From CAKTOF01 sp964544345 (GTDB taxonomy: Bacteria > Bacillota > Clostridia > Oscillospirales > Oscillospiraceae), in contig CAZJBT010000029.1 of NCBI GenBank assembly GCA_964544345.1, forward strand, positions 1 to 18,523: a stretch of DNA of 18,523 nucleotides, in the 5' to 3' direction. The number at the start of each line of letters is the position of its first letter. Positions within the stretch are counted from its first letter, which is position 1. The notes beneath the pieces are model-generated. The model worked only from the letters and a program-made list of their open reading frames with translations. It was not told the DNA's origin and ran no database searches. This document shows, piece by piece, positions 6,001 to 13,179 of this stretch. Made by a program: the position numbers and the translations under genes.

Positions 6001-8244
6001 CCGGACTGCGAGATCGTCCCCGTCACGGAAAAGACCCTGCGCGACGGCGTGTGGTACGGCAGGAGCGCGGACAAGACGTCCATCGTCAAGATCACGGTGG
6101 AGAACGGCACGCTCACCGATACGGAGATCCTCTCCGGCGAAGCTGAAGGGGACAGCTATGACGAGGCGGTCTCGAAGGCGGCGGAGAAATCCCTCTACGG
6201 CGATACCACCACCTATTTCGCGGCGGATCCCGTCAGGTTCGCCGGCGGCGAGGGCACTGAGGCCTCCCCCTATCTCATCTCCAACGAGGAGCAGCTCCGC
6301 TATCTGGCGGAGTCCATCAACGAGGACGTGGATTGGGAAAATGTCTGGTTCTATCTGACGGCGGACATCGACGTCTCCAGCCGCGAGTGGCTCCCCATCG
6401 GCTGGGCCGTCAAGGCGGAGATCGGCGGAAGAGCAGTCGTGTATTCCGCCTATCCCTTCCGCGGAAACTTTGACGGCGGGGATCATACCATTTCGGGTCT
6501 GACGATCGGAAGCGAAGCAGAGCCGACGGAGTGGTATACCGCCGGACTGTTCGGCATCGTCGAGGGAGAATACGCCGACAACTACGTTCCCTCTCACGGC
6601 GAGAGAGCCGTGATCCTGCGGAACATCCACCTGTCCGATGTGGCGATCCACGTCACCCACCGGTATGACACCTACGTCGGCGGCCTGGCCGGCTGCGGAC
6701 AGGACGGCATCATCATCGACAACTGCAGCGTGACCGGCACGATCACGAGCCTGACGCAGGAATCCGCCAGCCGGGCGGCCGGACTGCTCAGCTATGCCAT
6801 TTATGGCAGCATCACCAATTGCTGGACAGACGTCGCGCTGGACGCCTCCACTGTGGACGGCAGCACCTACGGCGGCGGCATGTTCGCCTCCACCAACCGC
6901 GTGACTGTGATCAACTGCTATGCGCTGGGCGATGTGACAAGCGACGCGGGCAACAACAATAAGATCCACATCGGCGGCTTCTCCGGCATGGATGGCGGTA
7001 TCTGCATCAACTGCTATGCCGCCGGCAGCGTCATTGCTGAAAAGCCGACGACAGACGTGGGCGGCCTGAGCGGTCGGCTGACAGGCATCGGCGTGAACTA
7101 CAACTGCTACTACGACACCGAGGCCGTGCAGCGCAATGGTGCGACGACCAACACGGAAAACGTCGCCTTCGGCGTCGTCGTGGAGGGCGCACTGAATGTG
7201 ACGGCGGGCAAGACCGGAGCGGAGCTGGCAAGCAGCGACTTCGCGGCTCTGCTGAATGAAAACCAGACCGGCATGACGGAAGTCCTCGCCGAGATCCAGG
7301 AGCACCTGGACGGCCTTACGCTGATCCACAGCATCTACAGCGACGGGACGGGGCTGCTGGAGTGGACGCTGTCTGACGGTGTGGTCGGATTTGCTGCGAG
7401 GAGCGCCGCTGCGGCCGAGGTGGACGGCGTTGGATATGACACGCTGCAGGAGGCCGTGGACGCGGTGGCATCCAACGGAACCATTACGCTTCTCGCCGCG
7501 GGGCAGAGCGCCGTGGTGGCCGAAGCGAAGCGCTTCACGATCGTCTCCGCCAACGGGTACACCGCTGCGATCACCGCCGCCTCCGGCTACAAGCTCCAGA
7601 GCGCTGTGGACAACAGCGCCGACACCGGCGCGAGCTGGACTTACCAGGTCGTGAAAGAGACCGGCTCGTCCATCGGCGGCGGCAGCTCCGGCGGCTACGC
7701 CGTCAGCGTGCCCGACACGGCCTTAGCATTTGCTGACGTACCCAGCGACAGATATTACTATGACGCGGTGATTTGGGCTGTGGAGAACGGGATCACCAAT
7801 GGCACTGCCCCCGGGGTATTCAGCCCTAACGCCTCCTGCACCCGTGCGCAGACCATCACGTTCCTGTGGCGCGCCGCAGGTTCCCCCGCTCCCGAGCGCA
7901 GAGACAACCCGTTCATCGACGTGCCCTCCGACGCGTACTACTGCGAGGCTGTGCTGTGGGCCGTGGAGCAAGGGATCACCAACGGTACCACGAAGACCAC
8001 CTTCAGCCCCAATGCTGCAGTGACCCGCGCGCAGAGCGTGACCTTCCTGTACCGAGCCGCCGAAGCTACGGCTAGCGGGCGCAATCCCTTTACGGACGTG
8101 GCAGACAGCGCCTATTACGCCGACGCGGTGAGCTGGGCTGCCGCCGAGGGCATTACCTCCGGCACCACTGCCACCACGTTCCGTCCGGCGCAGGCCTGCA
8201 CCCGCGCTCAGATCGTGACCTTCCTATACCGGGCGGCGCAATGA
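3007..8244 (+). CDS. Secreted SLH-anchored protein with FMN-binding domain and GLUG repeats
   Basis: This 1745-residue protein is predicted to be exported and held on the cell surface. Residues 1-28 are a signal peptide ending AMA|AD. A helical segment follows (about 30-118). Residues 131-222 form an FMN-binding domain (KDGTYTGSGTGFGG) with the motif DAVTGATYSS at 192-201; this is the ApbE-type flavinylation signature, so FMN may be linked to Thr198 or Ser200. Three large blocks begin near 231, 619 and 1079 with 'GTxxDPYxI...L..FA' and are full of GLUG-like turns (GGIVG...NC...G). A shorter FMN-domain-like piece without the acceptor motif lies at about 1008-1072. Three SLH domains begin at 1575, 1636 and 1695. 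The ATG at 3007 is chosen over the one at 2989 because AAAGGAG precedes it and the signal peptide starts there. The substrate or electron partner is unknown. Confidence 0.88.
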   Translation: MRQKTKRLLSGLLIAAMLSTALPVTAMAADNVPAEEKSDLETTVSQEETSENVQAFLDAVAAIPEEINADNASEVYGLAAVTCVNAYEALTEEERALEAVQAAHLLLEQAIERVNALSEPAATSDGDAVRYKDGTYTGSGTGFGGTITLDVTIRDGRLESIEEVSQSETTAYWNSAKALFDTILTAQSTNVDAVTGATYSSNGIKAAVDDALTQAAAAANDEDDTAVFSSGSGTEKDPYVIKTAAQLANFAQSVDDGETYAGQYVALGDNIDLTGIENWNPIGSETNTTAAFAGDFDGRGYTIDGMTIDMTLESATSTTYTYAGLFATLGGTAAVRNVTLTNVGIRVTDTGSGRVLAAAVAGYTSKASTAQYLYIQNCHADGTIRVDAAGMAYGGGILGQAGMYAAILNCTTDITVSAKSSGSASYAAGIVAVAGNNGMVVNCAALGDVSAVSTTKGSGTAAGIAGLMPGKLYNCYASGSITAGNTTGAVTGVGALVGMATMTDSEAGALRAYNYYATDAVLTVSTYSGGELSAETTTTTVDCGQAMGSPMVSKAVSLADMKTSEFMDTLNENLYAVQKLMNAYSLPSVTLNNWILENGTVQPAGEAWASDRVDADIFASGTGTQDDPYLIKTAEQMRAFAVSLTDNLDYTGIYIALADDIDISGSNWIPVGQSYDIFNGSFDGQGHTISGLTEGSADAPLALDETNIYIGLFGVVGPECTIKNLKLTDVSMYLTYEATAYAGGIAAVTSSGSTGYLGAVIDNCSVSGTISLTSSGNNFVGGIVGMQIRGAIINCATDMALSCTVNNSYIAEVGGLVGLNNRGLIANSYALGDVYGSGSRENGNEGMAAISALVGVQAGALVNCYGAGGHTTKEYSQYVGAVSGWVTGIGKSYTCWYNGDAPMLIGTQTVLPVESIGTKVTSGVNEDGDQYTGGIVDALTAYTADTYEAVAAGLNGSFAAFPIDITAYGVDTGALRTWCYADGVVTFGDDYATVTYQQPDCEIVPVTEKTLRDGVWYGRSADKTSIVKITVENGTLTDTEILSGEAEGDSYDEAVSKAAEKSLYGDTTTYFAADPVRFAGGEGTEASPYLISNEEQLRYLAESINEDVDWENVWFYLTADIDVSSREWLPIGWAVKAEIGGRAVVYSAYPFRGNFDGGDHTISGLTIGSEAEPTEWYTAGLFGIVEGEYADNYVPSHGERAVILRNIHLSDVAIHVTHRYDTYVGGLAGCGQDGIIIDNCSVTGTITSLTQESASRAAGLLSYAIYGSITNCWTDVALDASTVDGSTYGGGMFASTNRVTVINCYALGDVTSDAGNNNKIHIGGFSGMDGGICINCYAAGSVIAEKPTTDVGGLSGRLTGIGVNYNCYYDTEAVQRNGATTNTENVAFGVVVEGALNVTAGKTGAELASSDFAALLNENQTGMTEVLAEIQEHLDGLTLIHSIYSDGTGLLEWTLSDGVVGFAARSAAAAEVDGVGYDTLQEAVDAVASNGTITLLAAGQSAVVAEAKRFTIVSANGYTAAITAASGYKLQSAVDNSADTGASWTYQVVKETGSSIGGGSSGGYAVSVPDTALAFADVPSDRYYYDAVIWAVENGITNGTAPGVFSPNASCTRAQTITFLWRAAGSPAPERRDNPFIDVPSDAYYCEAVLWAVEQGITNGTTKTTFSPNAAVTRAQSVTFLYRAAEATASGRNPFTDVADSAYYADAVSWAAAEGITSGTTATTFRPAQACTRAQIVTFLYRAAQ
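7729..8241 (+). repeat. Three SLH domain repeats encoded in tandem
   Basis: Three repeats of about 60 codons each begin F-[AIT]-D-V and share Y-Y-x-x-A-V-x-W-A, G-I-T-[NS]-G-T, F-x-P and T-R-A-Q-x-[VI]-[TV]-F-L-[YW]-R-A-A. SLH domains of this form bind pyruvylated secondary cell-wall polymers, fixing the protein to the outside of the wall. They close the protein, with no sortase signal after them. Confidence 0.92.
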
Positions 8245-8314
8245 CCTGCGGGTTCGACCCCGCGTGCCGCCTGCAGTGCGGATCAAATCTATAAAAAGCA
8301 CAGGAAACGGATAT

Positions 8315-8350
8315 ACGGGGACAGCCCAGGGAGCGGCTGTCCCCGTTTCG
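8315..8350 (+). terminator. Terminator after the surface-protein gene
   Basis: ACGGGGACAGCC (8315-8326) pairs perfectly with GGCTGTCCCCGT (8335-8346) around an 8-base loop. The T-run is short (GTTTCG), so the stem is strong but the tail is weak. It is placed about 70 bases after the stop codon and upstream of the next promoter. Confidence 0.65.
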
Positions 8351-8447
8351 TGTGAAAAGAGACAAATCAAATTTGCGCCCGGCGCTCCTCCAGACGATTC
8401 CGGCATATATGCGATGTGAGACAAAAGGTTTGCGGGCGCGCGTATGA

Positions 8448-8476
8448 TTGTTTTTTACGCCGCGATATGATATGAT
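8448..8476 (+). promoter_or_regulatory. Promoter of the 8537-13051 gene cluster
   Basis: TTGTTT (8448-8453), a 17-base spacer and TATGAT (8471-8476) preceded by TGA. Transcription would start near 8483, giving a leader of about 54 bases that includes AGGAGG at 8524-8529. Confidence 0.72.
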
Positions 8477-8536
8477 ACCAATATATTATCCGCCGCGCCC
8501 GATCCGCCGGCGCGGCGCAAGACAGGAGGAAACGCC

Positions 8537-10498
8537 ATGTTTTGTCCGAAATGCGGCAGTCAGCTCCCGGACGGCGCGCGGTTCTGCACGAGCTGCGGCG
8601 CATCCGTCGCCGCCTTTACCGCAGCCGCGCCGGTCACGCCTTCCGCCGCGCCTGCGCCGGTAGCGGCGCAGCAGCCTGAATCGCAGGCCGCTTACGCACC
8701 CAGCCAGGCGCCCGATCTCGATCCGACACCTGAGCCGGCGGCGGACTTCGTCCCGCCGGAGCCTGATTCTGCGCCGGAGTATGCTCCGGCCGCCGCCTAC
8801 GCGCCCGCGCCCGAATATGTGCCCGCGCCCGATTACGGCGGAGATTCCATCCCGCCGCAGCCGCCCTACTATGGCGGCTCAGACCTCGACGCACAGCCGA
8901 AGAAGCGGGGAAAAAAGGGGCTTATCATCGGCGTCTGTACGGCCGTTGCCGCCGTCGCTGTGATCGCAGCGCTGTTTTTCGCGTGGATCTATCCCAGCTA
9001 TCTGTCCGGCTCGGCCAAGTACGAAAAGGCGTTTAATCAGGCGCAGACCGCGCTCTCCGACAAGGAGTACGACGACGCGGTGAGGTACTACACCGACGCG
9101 CTCGAGCGCGCCGAGGACAAGGCCGCGCGCGCCGCCTGCTATGTCGGCCGCGCCGACGCGTATATGGGGCTTGAGGAATACGACGACGCCATCGACGACT
9201 ACGAGGCCGCGCTCAAGCTCGACGACGGCCAGAAGAAGGTCTGGACGAAGCTGGCCGACGCATACCTCGCCGCGGACGATCTGGACGGCGCGATCGCCGC
9301 GCTCGAAGACGGCATCGACGCCACCGGCGCGTCCTCGCTCCAGACAAAGCTGGACGAGCTGAACGCGGCTGCGTCCGATCCCGTGGCCGCCCCTGCGCCG
9401 GAGCCCGAGCCGTCCGCCGATCCGGTCGACGAGCCGCCCAGCACGGCGGACAGCGGCGAGATCACGCTCGGCGGCTACAGCTTCCCCGCCGACGAGACCT
9501 CCATCACGCTCACCTACGCGAATCTCGACGACATCTCCGCCCTCGCGGCCTGCACGGAGCTGCGCATGCTCGACCTGTCGGGCAACTACATCTCCGACCT
9601 CTCTCCGCTGCGCAATTGCACCAAGCTCGAGCAGCTCATCCTCGACGAGAACGAGATCTCCGATCTGACGCCGCTCGCCGGGCTGACGAATCTCACCTTC
9701 CTGAGCCTGGAGACAAACGAGATCTCCGACCTGACGCCGCTCGCCGGACTGACGAATCTGGAAACGCTTTGGCTCTATGACAACGAGATCGCCGACGTGG
9801 ACGCGCTCGCGGGACTGCGCAGCCTGCGCTCGCTCGAGCTGTGGGACAATCCGGTGCGCGACATCTCCGGCCTTGCCGGCCTCACGAGCCTCACCTTCCT
9901 CGATCTCGACGGCACGCTGGTGGACGACGTCACGCCGCTGCTCGGCCTGACTAATCTCGAGTCGCTCTATCTCTCCGGCACGAATCTGCCGGACGACGCG
10001 TGGAACACCATCGCGGCCGCGCTGCCGCAGTTTTCCGACCGCGCCGCCGCGCCGGGCGGGGACGTGGCATACGGCTATGACACGCTGAATATCGGCGTAT
10101 GCACGCTCTCCGACCTCTGCCGCGAGGACGAGGACGGCTACCTTGACGGCTACGCCGTCGACCTGGCGTTGGCACTTGGCGATGCGCTCGGTCTGAGCTG
10201 CGCCTTCTACGGTCTGGAGGACGAGACAGACGTGCTCGACCTGCTGGTCAGCGGCGAGGTCGACCTCATCATTCTCGCCTCGTCCAGGGAAAGCGTCAGC
10301 GACTACGCGGAGTCCCAGGGCTACGCGCTGGCCTTCTCCGACCCGTTCATCGTGGATCCCGAGCTCAATGCGCACTACTGCATCGTGGTGCGGGAGAGCG
10401 ACGACGAGCTGCTCGACCTGCTCAATTATGGGCTGGGCATGATCGACCTCGACGGGCTGTATGACTACTGGTCGACCTACGACTACTCGAACTGGTGA
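8537..10498 (+). CDS. Zinc-ribbon / TM / TPR / leucine-rich-repeat protein with C-terminal solute-binding-like domain
   Basis: This 653-residue protein combines five parts. Residues 1-22 are a zinc ribbon with Cys3, Cys6, Cys17 and Cys20. About 100 residues of Pro/Ala-rich linker lead to a basic stretch and a transmembrane helix (129-152), placing the rest outside the cell if the N-terminus is inside. TPR-like helices (KEYDDAVRYYTDALE, EEYDDAIDDYEAALK) cover about 160-265. Internalin-type leucine-rich repeats with the 22-residue unit LTPLAGLTNL...L.L..NEISD span about 312-500. The last 140 residues (TLNIGVC...GYAVDLALALGDALG...LVSGEVDLII) resemble family-3 periplasmic binding proteins. AGGAGG lies 7 bases before the ATG. 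The stop overlaps the mnmA start. A surface sensor is a reasonable guess; no ligand is known. Confidence 0.82.
   Translation: MFCPKCGSQLPDGARFCTSCGASVAAFTAAAPVTPSAAPAPVAAQQPESQAAYAPSQAPDLDPTPEPAADFVPPEPDSAPEYAPAAAYAPAPEYVPAPDYGGDSIPPQPPYYGGSDLDAQPKKRGKKGLIIGVCTAVAAVAVIAALFFAWIYPSYLSGSAKYEKAFNQAQTALSDKEYDDAVRYYTDALERAEDKAARAACYVGRADAYMGLEEYDDAIDDYEAALKLDDGQKKVWTKLADAYLAADDLDGAIAALEDGIDATGASSLQTKLDELNAAASDPVAAPAPEPEPSADPVDEPPSTADSGEITLGGYSFPADETSITLTYANLDDISALAACTELRMLDLSGNYISDLSPLRNCTKLEQLILDENEISDLTPLAGLTNLTFLSLETNEISDLTPLAGLTNLETLWLYDNEIADVDALAGLRSLRSLELWDNPVRDISGLAGLTSLTFLDLDGTLVDDVTPLLGLTNLESLYLSGTNLPDDAWNTIAAALPQFSDRAAAPGGDVAYGYDTLNIGVCTLSDLCREDEDGYLDGYAVDLALALGDALGLSCAFYGLEDETDVLDLLVSGEVDLIILASSRESVSDYAESQGYALAFSDPFIVDPELNAHYCIVVRESDDELLDLLNYGLGMIDLDGLYDYWSTYDYSNW
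9650..9759 (+). repeat. 66-bp tandem repeat within the leucine-rich region
   Basis: The 44-base stretches at 9650-9693 and 9716-9759 are identical except at two positions and are offset by 66 bases, which is exactly one 22-residue LRR unit. Such DNA-level identity points to recent duplication or gene conversion within the array. Confidence 0.75.
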
Positions 10499-11580
10499 CG
10501 GACTCTCTTTTGATCGCCATGTCGGGCGGCGTGGACAGCTCGGTCGCAGCGCTGCTTTCGCTCCGCGCGGGCTATCGCTGCGTCGGCTGCACGATGCGCC
10601 TGTTCGACCCCGAGGACGCCGGCGTCGAGGGCGAGTGCACCTGCTGCTCGCTCGACGACGTGGCCGACGCGCGCAGCGTATGCCGCCGTCTCGGCATGGC
10701 GCACCACACCTTCAATTTCAAAGACGAGTTCCGCCGGTTCGTGATGGAGCCGTTCGTGCGCGTCTACGAGTCCGGCGGCACGCCGAATCCGTGCATCGAG
10801 TGCAACCGATATCTGAAATTCGACGCGCTGCTGCGCCGGGCGGAGATCCTGGGGCTCAGCGGCGTGGCCACCGGCCACTACGCGCGCATCGAGCGCAGCG
10901 AGACCTCCGGCCGCTGGCTGCTCAAGACTGCGCTCGACCCGGCGAAGGATCAGACCTACGTCCTCTATATGCTGACGCAGGCACAGCTCGCGCGCATTCG
11001 CTTTCCGCTCGGCGGCCTGACGAAGCAGGCCGTGCGCGAGATCGCGGAGCGCGAGGGCTTTGTCAACGCGCGCAAAAAGGACTCGCAGGACATCTGCTTC
11101 GTACCGGACGGCGACTACGGCGCGTTTTTAGAGCGCTTTACGGGCAAGACCTATCCCGCGGGCGACTTCCTTGACGAGACCGGACGCGTCCTCGGCCAAC
11201 ATCGCGGCGCGGTGCGCTATACCATCGGCCAGCGCAAGGGGCTTGGGCTGGCGCTTCCCGCGCCGGGCTATGTCGTCGCCAAGGACATGGCTGCGAATAC
11301 CGTCACCGTCGGCGCGAACGAGCGGCTCTTCTCGCGGCGCGTCTTCCTGACCGGCTGCAACTGGATCGCCATGGGCGAGCCGGAGGGCGAGCTGCGCGTG
11401 CAGGCGAAGCTGCGCTATTCGCAGCAGCGCGCGGACTGCACGCTGCGCTGGTGCGGCGCAGAGGCAGAGCTTCTCTTCGACGCGCCGCAGCGCGCCGTCA
11501 CGCCGGGGCAGGCCGCGGTCTGCTACGAGGGAGACGCCGTCGTCGGCGGCGGCGTCATCGTGCGCGCCGCGGCAGACTGA
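10495..11580 (+). CDS. mnmA: tRNA-specific 2-thiouridylase
   Basis: MnmA transfers sulfur to uridine 34 of tRNA-Lys, -Glu and -Gln in the cytoplasm, using ATP to adenylate the base and a persulfide as sulfur donor. The 361 residues match the family length. The ATP-binding PP-loop is MSGGVDSS (residues 9-16). The catalytic cysteines are Cys100 in TPNPCIECN and Cys201 in SQDICFVPDGDY, and GATGHYAR-like (VATGHYARI) and YTIGQRKGLG motifs are present. Translation starts at GTG (10495), whose bases overlap the TGA of the previous gene as GTGA; no ribosome site is seen, so it probably depends on translational coupling. The next ATG (10519) would cut into the PP-loop region, which supports the GTG. 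Confidence 0.96.
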   Translation: MTDSLLIAMSGGVDSSVAALLSLRAGYRCVGCTMRLFDPEDAGVEGECTCCSLDDVADARSVCRRLGMAHHTFNFKDEFRRFVMEPFVRVYESGGTPNPCIECNRYLKFDALLRRAEILGLSGVATGHYARIERSETSGRWLLKTALDPAKDQTYVLYMLTQAQLARIRFPLGGLTKQAVREIAEREGFVNARKKDSQDICFVPDGDYGAFLERFTGKTYPAGDFLDETGRVLGQHRGAVRYTIGQRKGLGLALPAPGYVVAKDMAANTVTVGANERLFSRRVFLTGCNWIAMGEPEGELRVQAKLRYSQQRADCTLRWCGAEAELLFDAPQRAVTPGQAAVCYEGDAVVGGGVIVRAAAD

Positions 11581-11601
11581 CACAGAAAGGGAGATCGTTT
11601 C

Positions 11602-12351
11602 ATGGAACGGATTTTGGCGGTCGTGCTGGCCGCAGGCAAAGGGACGCGGCTCCAGACCGAGGAAAACCATACGGCCAAGGTGCTGCGCGAAGCGAACGGA
11701 AAGCCGCTGCTGCACTATGTGCTACAGGCGCTCGATTTCATTCCGCGCTCCGACACGGTGCTCGTCGTCGGCTACCAGCGCGAGGCGGTCATGGCCGCAT
11801 TTCCGGGCTGCCGCTACGCGGTGCAGGAACCGCAGCGCGGCACGGGCGACGCGGTGCGCGCCGCAAAGGAGCATCTGGCGGGCTTTGACGGCACCGTTTT
11901 AGTCGCCTACGGCGATATGCCGCTGCTGACAAGGCAGACATATCTCGGGCTGATTGAGGCACACCGTGCCGCGGGCGCGGCATGCACGCTGCTCGCCGGC
12001 ACGTCGGACACGGCGCTGCCCTACGGCCGCGTGCTGCGCCGGCCGGACGGTTCGTTCGACCGCGTCGTTGAAGAGCGCGACTGCACCCCCGGGCAGCGCA
12101 CCATCCGCGAGCTGAACGTCGGCATCTACTGCTTCGACGGCCGGCTGCTGTCGGACGCGCTCGACTGCCTGACGTGCGACAACGCGCAGAACGAATACTA
12201 TCTGACCGACGTGCCCGCGATCCTGCGCGACCGCTTCGGCGGCAAAATCGCCGTCCACACAGCGGAGCTGGGCGAGCAGATCATCGGCGTGAACACCCCC
12301 GAGCAGCTCGCGCTGACCGAACAGTTCCTGCGCGCGCGGGAGAACACCTGA
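11602..12351 (+). CDS. GlmU-like nucleotidyltransferase, single domain
   Basis: This 249-residue protein matches only the uridylyltransferase half of GlmU, which forms UDP-N-acetylglucosamine from GlcNAc-1-phosphate and UTP for cell-wall synthesis. Visible motifs are VVLAAGKGTRL (nucleotide-binding loop), KVL...GKPLLHYVL, QEPQRGTGDAV, AYGDMPLL (metal-binding Asp), LPYGRVLR with VVEERDC, ELNVGIYCFD and NAQNEYYLTDVPAIL. The left-handed beta-helix acetyltransferase half, normally the last 200 residues, is absent: the frame ends cleanly at EQFLRARENT. The loop after the signature contains a few extra residues (TEENHTAKVL). A GGGAG ribosome site precedes the ATG, 21 bases after mnmA. It could be a dedicated UDP-GlcNAc pyrophosphorylase or another sugar nucleotidyltransferase. 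Confidence 0.85.
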   Translation: MERILAVVLAAGKGTRLQTEENHTAKVLREANGKPLLHYVLQALDFIPRSDTVLVVGYQREAVMAAFPGCRYAVQEPQRGTGDAVRAAKEHLAGFDGTVLVAYGDMPLLTRQTYLGLIEAHRAAGAACTLLAGTSDTALPYGRVLRRPDGSFDRVVEERDCTPGQRTIRELNVGIYCFDGRLLSDALDCLTCDNAQNEYYLTDVPAILRDRFGGKIAVHTAELGEQIIGVNTPEQLALTEQFLRARENT

Positions 12352-12362
12352 CGCGAAGCAGC

Positions 12363-12391
12363 CGCCCCGCCGGACGTCTCCGAGCGGGGCG
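12363..12391 (+). other. GC-rich stem-loop after the GlmU-like gene
   Basis: CGCCCCGC (12363-12370) and GCGGGGCG (12384-12391) form an 8-bp stem with a 13-base loop, 12 bases after the stop codon. There is no T-run, so it is not a canonical terminator. The 157-base gap to the next gene shows no other clear signal, and no promoter is evident in it. Confidence 0.4.
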
Positions 12392-12508
12392 CCTTCGATC
12401 GCGGTATGGCACGCTGCCTACCGGCGGCAGATGCGGCCGGCGAAGGGCGCTTTTTCCCGCATGCCGGGACGGACAAAACACGGCCCGGCGGCCGGTCTGG
12501 AGGCTTTT

Positions 12509-13051
12509 ATGATCCTGGAAACGAAACGGCTGATCCTGCGGCCGTGGGAGGACGCGGACGCGCCGGCGCTCTACCGCTATGCGCGCGACCCGCGCGTCGG
12601 CCCGGCGGCGGGCTGGCCTGTACACACAAGCGTGGAAAACAGCCGCGAGATCATCGCGGGCGTGCTCTCGGCGCCGGAGACCTATGCCGTCGTCCTGCGC
12701 TTGACCGGCGAGCCGGTCGGCTCGGCGGGGCTGATGGTGCGGCCGAACGGCAACTGCCGCTGGCCCGACGGCGAAGGCGAGATCGGCTACTGGATCGGCG
12801 TGCCATACTGGGGTCAGGGCCTGATCCCGGAGGCCGTCCGCGCACTGCTCGCGCGCGGGTTCTGCGAGCTGGAGCTACACACGATCTGGTGCGGCTACTT
12901 TGACGGCAACGAAAAATCCCGACGCGCACAAGAAAAGTGCGGCTTCACCCATCACCACACCAGCACCACCGCCGCCTGGGACGGCCGCATCCTGACCACG
13001 CACTTCACCCGCCTCACCCGGGACGAGTGGCGGGCGCAGCAGGAGCGCTGA
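12509..13051 (+). CDS. GNAT-family N-acetyltransferase (RimJ/RimL-like)
   Basis: This 180-residue cytoplasmic enzyme should transfer acetyl from acetyl-CoA to an amine. It begins MILETKRLILRPWEDADAPAL, the standard opening of the RimJ/RimL group. GEGEIGYWIGVPYWGQGLIPEAV follows, where the Q/R-x-x-G-like turn (WGQGLIPEA) binds the CoA pyrophosphate. NEKSRRAQEKCGF is the conserved C-terminal motif. The ATG at 12509 is chosen because GGAGG (12499-12503) lies 5 bases upstream and the fold begins there; upstream in-frame codons read as filler. The substrate cannot be told: candidates are ribosomal protein N-termini, aminoglycoside-like compounds or metabolites. It is probably the last gene of the cluster, but the 157-base gap leaves room for independent expression. 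Confidence 0.85.
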   Translation: MILETKRLILRPWEDADAPALYRYARDPRVGPAAGWPVHTSVENSREIIAGVLSAPETYAVVLRLTGEPVGSAGLMVRPNGNCRWPDGEGEIGYWIGVPYWGQGLIPEAVRALLARGFCELELHTIWCGYFDGNEKSRRAQEKCGFTHHHTSTTAAWDGRILTTHFTRLTRDEWRAQQER

Positions 13052-13118
13052 CACGCCGCACGGCTGGGTCGGGCGGCGCGGATCTCGGGGCGGGCGGCCA
13101 CGCCGACCAAACGCGTGG

Positions 13119-13147
13119 TTGTGTTTTAGAGCCGGGACGGCTATAAT
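13119..13147 (+). promoter_or_regulatory. Promoter of the carbonic anhydrase operon
   Basis: TTGTGT (13119-13124), a 17-base spacer and a perfect TATAAT (13142-13147). Transcription would start near 13154, only about 26 bases before the ATG at 13180. Confidence 0.8.
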
Positions 13148-13179
13148 AGAGAAAATCCCAAGAAACGAGGCTTCCTTCT

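Noticed and set aside
4588..7329. A 913-codon open frame antisense to the surface-protein gene
   Set aside because: A shadow of GC-rich codon bias: the plus strand has signal peptide, FMN motif, GLUG and SLH domains; the antisense product shows low-complexity hydrophobic repeats only.
7729..8241. SLH repeats as a CRISPR-like or satellite repeat array
   Set aside because: The repeats are at the protein level, about 60 codons long and diverged in DNA, with no short identical repeats and spacers.
8246..8268. tRNA T-arm-like sequence (GCGGG-TTCGAC-CCCGC)
   Set aside because: Only a stem-loop with a 6-base loop; no acceptor, anticodon or D arms upstream, where the SLH coding region ends.
8879..10375. 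A 498-codon antisense open frame within the LRR protein gene
   Set aside because: Explained by GC-rich third positions; it lacks a ribosome site and recognisable domains, while the sense frame has clear zinc-ribbon, TPR and LRR patterns.
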